Assembly (NCBI RefSeq): GCF_000265425.1
Contig: NC_018014.1
Location: 186,001 to 250,000 of the forward strand
Source of the DNA: Terriglobus roseus DSM 18391
GTDB taxonomy: Bacteria; Acidobacteriota; Terriglobia; Terriglobales; Acidobacteriaceae
Length of the DNA: 64,000 bases
Direction of reading: 5' to 3'
Positions 8,013 to 14,718 of this stretch are shown piece by piece (the stretch's first letter is position 1; each line of letters begins with the position of its first letter). The position numbers and the translations under genes are program-made. The notes under the pieces were generated by a model. The model had not been told where the DNA came from. It saw only the letters and a list, made by a program, of their open reading frames with translations, and did not search any database.

Positions 8013-8408
8013 ATGGACCGTATCCCGATCCTGAAGGTTGGCGAGTGTCTGCTGGTGACGATCCAGGTGGACATGCACGACGAGCTGGCGATGACGCTGC
8101 AGCAGGACCTGACGTCGCAGATTTCGAAGTATGCGTCGCGCGGTGTGCTGATCGATATCTCGTCGCTGGAGATCGTGGATTCGTTCATTGGGCGGATGCT
8201 GGCGAACATTGCGGCGATGTCACGCGTGCTGGATGCGCAGACGGTGCTGACGGGCATGCAGCCGGCAGTTGCGATCACGCTGGTGGAGCTTGGCATGTCG
8301 TTGCCGGGCATCAAAACCGCGCTGAATGTGGAGCGCGGGATGCAGTTGCTGGCTGAGTACATCGGCGAAAACCGCGAGCTGGAAGAGGCCGATGGCGTTG
8401 AAGTCTGA
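8013..8408 (+). CDS. rsbS: RsbS-type stressosome core STAS protein
   Basis: This single STAS domain protein has 131 residues, slightly longer than Bacillus RsbS owing to a short acidic tail. The GVLIDISSLEIVDSFIGRML segment is nearly the RsbS consensus and contains the serine (in DSFIGR) phosphorylated by RsbT. The protein would sit in the stressosome core with RsbR and sequester RsbT in unstressed cells. It begins 4 bp after rsbR and overlaps rsbT by 17 bp, indicating translational coupling. The assignment is strong because of motif and gene order. Confidence 0.92.
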   Translation: MDRIPILKVGECLLVTIQVDMHDELAMTLQQDLTSQISKYASRGVLIDISSLEIVDSFIGRMLANIAAMSRVLDAQTVLTGMQPAVAITLVELGMSLPGIKTALNVERGMQLLAEYIGENRELEEADGVEV

Positions 8409-8793
8409 GACGTTTCCGGTGCGGACGTCCGATGATGTGGTGCGTGTCCGGCAGATCGTGCGGGCGTGGGCCGGCGAGCTGAAGTTCAGCCTGGTGGATA
8501 TGACGAAGTTTGTCACGGCCACGAGTGAACTGGCGCGGAACACGCTGGAGCATGGCGGCGGCGGCAGCATGACGGCGCACATGGTGGAGAACGGCGCGAG
8601 GAAGGGCATCAAGCTGGTCTTTCAGGATGAAGGACCAGGCATTCCGAATATGGAACTGGCGTTGCGCGACGGCTACACGACGGGCGGCGGCATGGGTTTG
8701 GGCTTGAGCGGCAGCAAGCGGCTGGTGAACGAATTCGACATTCAGAGTGAGCCCGGCCACGGAACGACTGTGACGATCATTCGCTGGAAGTAA
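8392..8793 (+). CDS. rsbT: RsbT-type serine/threonine kinase
   Basis: This 133-residue GHKL-fold kinase has an N-box in FVTATSELARNTLEHG, a G1 box in FQDEGPGIPNME and a G2 box in TGGGMGLGLSGSKRL. RsbT kinases phosphorylate RsbS and RsbR, leave the stressosome, and then activate a downstream partner. In Bacillus that partner is the RsbU phosphatase; no RsbU-like N-domain is visible here, so the next genes probably supply the partner. The ATG at 8392, inside the rsbS 3' end, is preferred because the protein then begins with the normal N-terminal strand. It is part of the coupled cluster. Confidence 0.9.
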   Translation: MALKSETFPVRTSDDVVRVRQIVRAWAGELKFSLVDMTKFVTATSELARNTLEHGGGGSMTAHMVENGARKGIKLVFQDEGPGIPNMELALRDGYTTGGGMGLGLSGSKRLVNEFDIQSEPGHGTTVTIIRWK

Positions 8794-8804
8794 GAGAGAG
8801 ACGT

Positions 8805-9827
8805 TTGCCGCAGATACATAGCTCCACGATGATCACGGATCAAAGCTCTGTGGGTGAGGCACGCCGCGTGGCTGTGCAGCATGCGCAGGCACTGGGTTTT
8901 GACGAAGAGCGGCGCAGCAATATTGGCATTGCCGTTACGGAGATGGCGACGAACGTCCTGCTCCACGGGCGTGGTGGCGAGGTTTTGCTGTGTCCGTTTG
9001 GCGAGGACGGCGGCCCGGTATGGCTGGATGTGCTGGCGCTGGATGCAGGGCCGGGCATACGCGATATGGCTCGTGCGATGGAGGATGGCTTCTCGACCGC
9101 AGGGACTGCCGGGCAGGGTCTGGGTGCGGTGCAGCGGCTGGCGGATGAGAGTTCAGTCTTCTCTCCGGTGGGGAAGGGTACGGTGAGCTGGAGCCGGTTC
9201 CGGCTGGGTCGGCCGCCGGTTGTTTCGGAGTTGGGTGTGGTCAGCATCCCGGTAAAGGGCGAGACGAAGTGCGGGGATGGATACCTGCTGCGGCCGGAGG
9301 CGACGCGATCGCTGTACATGGTGGTGGACGGCCTGGGCCATGGTGTGGGTGCGAACGAGGCTGCGCTGGAGGCGATCGAAACCGTGCGCCAGTACTCCGG
9401 TGAGACAGCGACGGAGATGGTGCAGCGCTCGCACGATGCGTTGAAGAAGACGCGTGGTGCGGCGATGTCGGTTGCGATTGTGGATCATGACCGGAAGATC
9501 TGTACGTATGCAGGCGTGGGAAATGTGACGGCGATGCTGGTCTCAGGGACGAGCAGCCGCACGATGGTTTCTCAGAACGGTACGCTGGGTGCGGTGCTGC
9601 CGCGTGTTGTGCAGGAGTACACGTATCCCATTGAGCCGAATGCGTTGCTGCTGATGTTTTCGGACGGTCTGAATACGCGCGCAGAGCTGGGGAGTTACGC
9701 CGGTGTGCAGCATCGGCATCCCATGCTAATGGCTGGTTTGTTGTACCGGGATTTCACGCGCCGTCGTGACGATGCGACGGTGTTGGTGGCGCCAGTGGGC
9801 GCTGCCCTGGAGGGGACGCCCGCATGA
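8805..9827 (+). CDS. RsbW-like ATPase fused to SpoIIE/RsbX-type phosphatase
   Basis: The 340-residue protein has two parts. Residues about 1-125 are a GHKL anti-sigma-factor-type ATPase (GIAVTEMATNVLLHGRGGEV, then ALDAGPGIRD and TAGTAGQGLGAVQRL). Residues about 145-335 are a SpoIIE/PP2C-type phosphatase with VVDGLGHGVGANEAA, MSVAIVD and LLMFSDGLNTR plus a final DDATVLVAPV. The phosphatase half resembles RsbX, which resets phosphorylated RsbR/RsbS. Kinase and phosphatase activities in one chain are known in other partner-switching proteins. A TTG start at 8805 follows GAGAGAGAC; ATG at 8829 is an alternative. It overlaps the next gene by four bases. Confidence 0.85.
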   Translation: MPQIHSSTMITDQSSVGEARRVAVQHAQALGFDEERRSNIGIAVTEMATNVLLHGRGGEVLLCPFGEDGGPVWLDVLALDAGPGIRDMARAMEDGFSTAGTAGQGLGAVQRLADESSVFSPVGKGTVSWSRFRLGRPPVVSELGVVSIPVKGETKCGDGYLLRPEATRSLYMVVDGLGHGVGANEAALEAIETVRQYSGETATEMVQRSHDALKKTRGAAMSVAIVDHDRKICTYAGVGNVTAMLVSGTSSRTMVSQNGTLGAVLPRVVQEYTYPIEPNALLLMFSDGLNTRAELGSYAGVQHRHPMLMAGLLYRDFTRRRDDATVLVAPVGAALEGTPA

Positions 9828-11962
9828 CGCAGCAACTGCATCGGTTGATGTTGGCGAGTGAGCGTGACGTTGTGAGCGCACGGCAGCGTGGGCGTTCGAT
9901 CGCGGAGGCGCTGGGCTTCGATCACCATGACCAGATCCGCATTGCGACGGCTGTCAGCGAGATTGCGCGGAATGCGTTTCGTTATGCGAAGGGCGGCGCC
10001 GTGGAGTTTGCGGTGGACCCTGATGCTGCGATGTTTCGCGTGGGTGTGACGGACACGGGCGGTGGTATTCCTCACCTGGACCAGGTGCTGGGCGGTGGTT
10101 ATAAGTCGAGCACCGGCATGGGGATGGGGCTGCTGGGTACGAAGCGGCTGATGGACGAGTTCAACGTTGCGACGACGCCTGCGGGAACGTCGGTGCAGTT
10201 TGGGAAGTCGCTGCCGGCGCATCGTCGCGGTATGGATGGCTCCGATCTGCAGAAGTTGCAGGGCGTGCTGGCTCGCCAGCATCCGGCGACAGCGGTGGAA
10301 GAGCTGCAGACGCAGAACCGCGAGTTGATGAAGACTCTGAATGAGCTTCGCGAACGCAAGGAAGAGTTGTTGCAGTTGAACTCAGAGCTACAGGACACGA
10401 ACCGCGGTGTTGTGGCGCTGTATGCGGAGCTGGATGAGCGTGCGGATTATCTGCGACGCGCTTCGGAGTTGAAGACAAGCTTTCTGTCGAATATGTCGCA
10501 CGAGTTCCGGACGCCGCTGAACTCGATTGTGGCGCTGACGCGCATGTTGCTGGACCGCATGGACGGCGAGCTGAATGGCGACCAGGAGCAGCAGGTGCGG
10601 TTCATCCAGCGCTCGGCACGTGAGCTGAGTGAGATGGTGGATGACCTGCTGGACCTGGCGAAGGTAGAGGCCGGGCGGCTTGAGGTGAAGGCTAAGAGCT
10701 TCCGCGTGGATGAGCTGTTTGGCGCGCTGCGCGGCATGCTGCGGCCACTGCTTGCGGACAGTTCGCTGAACCTGGTGTTTCAGGAGCCGGAAGAGTTGCC
10801 GGTGCTGTTCACGGACGAGCAGAAGGTTTCGCAGATCCTGCGGAACTTTATCTCGAACGCGATCAAGTTCACGCCGCGGGGTGAGGTTCGGGTTTTGGCT
10901 CGGGCTTGTGCGAATGGTGAGATTGAGTTCGATGTGGCGGATACGGGCATCGGGATCTCGCCGACGGACATGAACATCATCTTCGAGGAGTTCGGTCAGA
11001 TCGAGAGCAGTCTGCAGAAGCGGGTGAAGGGCACGGGGCTGGGGCTGCCGTTGTCGCGCAAGCTGGCGGAGCTGCTGGGCGGTTCGGTTCGGGTGACGAG
11101 TTCCGTGGGCGAGGGGTCCGTCTTTACGCTGACGCTGCCGGGCGTTTATGGCGGACTGGCGCCGGATCCGGAGATTGAGCTGCCGGATTTTGAGCCGGGT
11201 AAGAAGCTGATTTTGATTGTTGAGGACAACGCCGAGACTTCGTTTATCTATGCGCGTTATTTGGCGAATGCTGGTTACCAGGCCTATGCTGCGCCGTCGG
11301 TGGAGTATGCGAAGAACATCCTGGCGAAGGTGCAGCCGTCTGCCGTGATTCTGGATGTGATGTTGCGGGCGGAGACGACGTGGGATTTTCTGCGGGAGTT
11401 GAAGTCGGGGCCGCAGCCGTTGCCGGTGCTGGTGATCAGCATTGTGGATGACGAGCGGCGGATCTTCGGCGCGGGTGCGGATGCTTACCTGAGCAAGCCG
11501 TTTGCGCCGGATGAGATGATCGCCGTGATTTCGCGGCTGACGTCGCCGGCGGGGCGCGTGCCGATCCTGATGATCGATGACAACGAAGTCTCACGGTACG
11601 TGCTGCGCGGGCAGATTGCGGATACGGAGTATGAGGTGCATGAGGCTCGGGACGGCCGTGAGGGGATCCGCATGGCCGCGACGGTGCAGCCGGCGATGAT
11701 CTTCCTGGACTTCTACATGCCGGGGTTGAACGGCATGGAGGTGCTGAAGGATCTGCGCAGCAATGATGCGTTGAAGGACATCCCGGTGGTGCTGCATTCG
11801 ACGAAGATGCTGGAGCCGGCGGAGCAGGAGTTCTTTCGGGCGAATGGTGTGACCGTCTTTCCGAAGCAGATGTTGACGACGCCGGATGCAGCGGAGCGTG
11901 TGACCGAGCTGATCCAGACGGTGACCGCGCACTATCCCCGGCCGGGCGGCGTGCATGTCTAG
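9824..11962 (+). CDS. Hybrid histidine kinase with RsbT-like N-domain and two receivers
   Basis: This 712-residue protein has four blocks. Residues about 1-135 form an RsbT-like GHKL ATPase (IATAVSEIARNAFRYAKGG, TDTGGGIPHLDQ, TGMGMGLLGTKRLMDEF). A coiled coil follows at about 150-215. A classical kinase core spans about 215-445 with FLSNMSHEFRTPLNS (His226) and its own ATPase domain. Two receiver domains have Asp511 (VILDVML) and Asp629 (FLDFYMPG). Two different nucleotide-binding domains in one kinase are unusual. Gene order suggests it takes input from the stressosome through the N-domain and passes phosphate through receivers. It overlaps both neighbours, by 4 and 8 bases. Confidence 0.88.
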   Translation: MTQQLHRLMLASERDVVSARQRGRSIAEALGFDHHDQIRIATAVSEIARNAFRYAKGGAVEFAVDPDAAMFRVGVTDTGGGIPHLDQVLGGGYKSSTGMGMGLLGTKRLMDEFNVATTPAGTSVQFGKSLPAHRRGMDGSDLQKLQGVLARQHPATAVEELQTQNRELMKTLNELRERKEELLQLNSELQDTNRGVVALYAELDERADYLRRASELKTSFLSNMSHEFRTPLNSIVALTRMLLDRMDGELNGDQEQQVRFIQRSARELSEMVDDLLDLAKVEAGRLEVKAKSFRVDELFGALRGMLRPLLADSSLNLVFQEPEELPVLFTDEQKVSQILRNFISNAIKFTPRGEVRVLARACANGEIEFDVADTGIGISPTDMNIIFEEFGQIESSLQKRVKGTGLGLPLSRKLAELLGGSVRVTSSVGEGSVFTLTLPGVYGGLAPDPEIELPDFEPGKKLILIVEDNAETSFIYARYLANAGYQAYAAPSVEYAKNILAKVQPSAVILDVMLRAETTWDFLRELKSGPQPLPVLVISIVDDERRIFGAGADAYLSKPFAPDEMIAVISRLTSPAGRVPILMIDDNEVSRYVLRGQIADTEYEVHEARDGREGIRMAATVQPAMIFLDFYMPGLNGMEVLKDLRSNDALKDIPVVLHSTKMLEPAEQEFFRANGVTVFPKQMLTTPDAAERVTELIQTVTAHYPRPGGVHV

Positions 11963-13424
11963 CGATCGCGGTTCCGGCCGGATTCTGCTGATCGATGATC
12001 AGGAGGCGACGCGGTATGTGTTTCGGCGGATTCTGACTCGTGCGGGTTACACCGTGGAGGAGGCGGAGACGGGTCGCGAGGGTATGGCGAAGGCGATGAT
12101 GCTGCCGGACCTGGTTATCTGCGATGTGAATCTGCCGGACATGCTGGGGTACGACGTCAGCCGCAGATTGAAGTCGAATCCGCTGACGCTGAACATCCCG
12201 GTGCTGCAGATCTCTGCGGCGTTTGTGAGTGATGAGAGCCGTGTGCAGGCGCTGGATGGTGGCGCGGACAGTTACCTGACGCAGCCCGTAGAGGCGACGG
12301 TCCTGGTGGCGCAGGTGAATGCGCTGCTGCGGATGCGTCGGGCGGAGAGCCTGTCGTCGCTTTCGGCGCTGCAGTGGAAGACGACGTTCGACGCGCTGAG
12401 CGATGGCGTGGCGCTGGCAAATGCGGATGGCGTGCTGGTGCGGGTGAACAGTACGTTTCTTTCGCTGATGGAGATGGTGTCTTCCGATGCGGAAGGGACT
12501 CTGCTGGCGAAGATCTTCGAGGAGAAATTTACGCACCCGTTTGCGGAATTTTTGCAGAAGGGTGCGCTGGGTGCACCGACGGAGATCGTGTATCGCGACC
12601 GTTGGTTGCGTGTGCGCTATGACCGCATCCGTACCGACGCGAATATTGAGAGCGGTCTGATCCTGCTGGTTACCGACATCACGGACCAGAAGAAGTTGCA
12701 GGAGACGCTGAAGCTGAGCGAGCGGCTGGCGGCTACGGGGCGGCTGGCGCATGTGATCGCGCACGAGATCAACAATCCTCTGGAGGCGATGCAGAACCTC
12801 CTGTACCTGGCGCAGATGGAGTCGACACCGCCTGAGGATGTGCAGGACTATGTGCACCAGGCTTCCTCGGAGTTGACGCGTATCAGCCAGATCACCAAGC
12901 AGGTGCTGGCGTATCACCGCGGATCGTCGCAGCCTGTGATGGCGCGTTCGGACGAGATTTTGCAGAGCGTTCTGGCGATCTTCCGCTCGATGTTCCTGAA
13001 CGGGCGTGTGGATCTGGATGCGAAGACGGGATGCGCGGTTTCGCTGATGGTGCATCCGGGCGAGATCCGGCAGGTGCTGAGCAATATCATTTCGAATGCG
13101 CTGGATGCCCTGGGCGGGACACGCGGCAGCCGGCTGTGCGCTCGCTGCATTCAATCGACGGAAGTGAGTACGGGGCGCCGCGGTGTGCGCTTTCTGTTCA
13201 GCGACAACGGTCCCGGGATTCCGGAAGAGATTCTGCCGCGGATCTTCGAGGCGTTCTATACGACGAAGGAGTCGAAGGGATCTGGTGTGGGGCTGTGGCT
13301 TAGCGCTGAGGTGATCGGGAAGCATCGTGGCAGCGTTCGTGTGCGCACACGGACCGCCGGCAAGTTCCATGGCACCATCTTCGATGTCTTCCTGCCGCTG
13401 CCTATGGACGACATCCAGCCGTAA
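11955..13424 (+). CDS. REC-PAS-histidine kinase
   Basis: This 489-residue protein has a receiver domain first (LLIDDQEATR, phospho-acceptor Asp57 in ICDVNLPD; the usual KP motif is replaced by TQP), then a PAS-like domain (about 135-245, ending LLVTDITDQKK), then a kinase core with RLAHVIAHEINNPLEAMQ (His270) and a GHKL ATPase (DNGPGIPEEILPRIFEAFYT, GSGVGLWLS). The lysine-to-glutamine change in the receiver could alter how phosphorylation switches the domain. It is the last signalling gene of the stressosome-like cluster, and neither it nor its neighbours has a DNA-binding domain, so the final output lies elsewhere. Confidence 0.88.
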   Translation: MSSDRGSGRILLIDDQEATRYVFRRILTRAGYTVEEAETGREGMAKAMMLPDLVICDVNLPDMLGYDVSRRLKSNPLTLNIPVLQISAAFVSDESRVQALDGGADSYLTQPVEATVLVAQVNALLRMRRAESLSSLSALQWKTTFDALSDGVALANADGVLVRVNSTFLSLMEMVSSDAEGTLLAKIFEEKFTHPFAEFLQKGALGAPTEIVYRDRWLRVRYDRIRTDANIESGLILLVTDITDQKKLQETLKLSERLAATGRLAHVIAHEINNPLEAMQNLLYLAQMESTPPEDVQDYVHQASSELTRISQITKQVLAYHRGSSQPVMARSDEILQSVLAIFRSMFLNGRVDLDAKTGCAVSLMVHPGEIRQVLSNIISNALDALGGTRGSRLCARCIQSTEVSTGRRGVRFLFSDNGPGIPEEILPRIFEAFYTTKESKGSGVGLWLSAEVIGKHRGSVRVRTRTAGKFHGTIFDVFLPLPMDDIQP

Positions 13425-13433
13425 GCTTTCCTT

Positions 13434-13988
13434 ATGACAATCGACGATCCCACAGGCACACAGCGGCGCGGTCTGCTGCTGATCCACACTGGCGCAGGCA
13501 AGGGTAAGACTACGGCTGCACTCGGCACCGCGATGCGTGCTGCTGGGAATGGCATGCGCGTGCTTGTGCTGCAGTTCCTGAAGGGGTCGTGGCATTACGG
13601 CGAGCTGGATGCGGCGGAGCGGTTCGGCGGAGACCTGGTGATCCGGCAGATGGGCCGCGGATTTGTGAAGGTGGGCGGGGCAGAGACGGACCCTGAGGAT
13701 CTTCGCATGGTGCAGACGGCGTGGGACGATGCCGTCGCCGCCATGCACTCCGGTGAGTGGGACCTGCTGGTGCTGGACGAGATCAACTATGCGATCGGTT
13801 ACGGCATGCTGGACCCCGCGCTGGTCGCTGCGGCGCTTGAGGCCCGGCCGCCGATGCTGCACGTCATTCTGACGGGGCGCAACGCCCATGCGCTGCTGGT
13901 GGAGCTGGCGGATACTGTCACCGAGATGCGCGAGGTGAAGCATGCCTACACCAAGGGTATCCTGGCTCAGCGCGGTATCGAGTTCTAA
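13434..13988 (+). CDS. cobO: Cob(I)yrinic acid a,c-diamide adenosyltransferase
   Basis: This 184-residue P-loop enzyme has GAGKGKTTAALGTAMR near the N-terminus, WHYGELDAAER, and LLVLDEINYAIGYGML, matching CobO/BtuR. It transfers the adenosyl group of ATP to corrinoid cobalt, giving adenosylcobalamin. No other cobalamin gene lies in the window, so it may serve salvage rather than complete synthesis. It starts 9 bp after the kinase gene, in the same direction, and could be read through from the signalling cluster, though a functional link is unproven. Confidence 0.92.
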   Translation: MTIDDPTGTQRRGLLLIHTGAGKGKTTAALGTAMRAAGNGMRVLVLQFLKGSWHYGELDAAERFGGDLVIRQMGRGFVKVGGAETDPEDLRMVQTAWDDAVAAMHSGEWDLLVLDEINYAIGYGMLDPALVAAALEARPPMLHVILTGRNAHALLVELADTVTEMREVKHAYTKGILAQRGIEF

Positions 13989-13995
13989 AGCGGCG

Positions 13996-14448
13996 TCAGT
14001 GACCCAGGTGGTACGGGTGCCCCTGCAGGATGGTGCTGGCTCGATAGATCTGTTCGGCGAGGATTAACCAGGCCAGTTCATGCGGCAGTGTCATGGCTCC
14101 CAGCGACAGCCGCAGGTCTGCGGCTGCGCGTGCCTCCGCGCTCCATCCGCTGGCAGGTCCGATGGCCAGCACGACGTGGCGGACGCCGTTGTCGCGGGCG
14201 GAGCGCAGCTTGTCTGCGAACTGCAGACTATCCAGCGACGCTCCGCCCAAGTCCGCGATGAAGAAGAGTGTGGCGCCCGATTTCCGTTCGTCTGCCACGT
14301 TCTCGAGCAGACCTGCTTCGGTGCGAAAGGTGCGTGCTGCGGCGGGGAGCGTTCTGCCGCACCGCTTGAGATAGTCCTGTGCGAGTGATTCGACTGCCTT
14401 ATCGGCAGCACCGGCGCGGACGGCCAGCAGCGAAACTTTCAGGGCCAT
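13996..14448 (-). CDS. rlmH: 23S rRNA (pseudouridine1915-N3)-methyltransferase RlmH
   Basis: The protein is 150 residues, the usual RlmH length. It has the SPOUT-fold knot region VVLAIGPASGWSAEA and the signature end ILAEQIYRASTILQGHPYHLGH, whose last residues contact SAM and tRNA-like helix 69. The enzyme methylates pseudouridine 1915 of 23S rRNA after 70S assembly. GGAG lies nine bases before the ATG at 14448; a second ATG three codons upstream has GGAG directly abutting it and is less likely. It converges on cobO with seven bases between stops. Confidence 0.93.
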   Translation of the reverse strand: MALKVSLLAVRAGAADKAVESLAQDYLKRCGRTLPAAARTFRTEAGLLENVADERKSGATLFFIADLGGASLDSLQFADKLRSARDNGVRHVVLAIGPASGWSAEARAAADLRLSLGAMTLPHELAWLILAEQIYRASTILQGHPYHLGH

Positions 14449-14718
14449 CGATGACATCTCCGCGAACAGGTAATTAAAGGAAGATCAACAATTTTCAATA
14501 GAACCCTTGAGAATTCTATGAAAAATAAGAGGTATTTCTTCTGTCAGTGACGACAGGGAGCGTCCTGGGATGTCACATCGCGCCAAAATTCGGTTTCTTA
14601 GATTTTGGCAGAAGCATTGCATATGTGGGGGTTACTGAATACCACTTTTTGGTAATGCCGTCTTTTTGACGCACTTACCTTTGCTCACGACCAATTAGTT
14701 CTTTCCGAGGCCCCCTTG
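14449..14718 (+). promoter_or_regulatory. AT-richer regulatory region upstream of the TonB-dependent receptor
   Basis: This 270-bp space separates divergent rlmH and the receptor gene and is clearly richer in A and T than the coding sequence around it. Two imperfect inverted repeats are visible: TTCAATAGAA and TTCTATGAA around 14494-14522, and CCAAAA with TTTTGG around 14583-14608. A TTGACG hexamer lies at 14666-14671, but no convincing -10 box sits at the right distance. GAGG at 14707-14710 is the ribosome site for the ATG at 14719. Promoter placement is uncertain. Confidence 0.35.

Noticed and set aside
11436-13943. An open frame of about 835 codons on the minus strand across both histidine kinase genes and cobO
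   Set aside because: It is antisense to three genes with clear domains and its translation is rich in His, Arg and Pro, as expected of a shadow frame in GC-rich DNA. No motif or ribosome site supports it.
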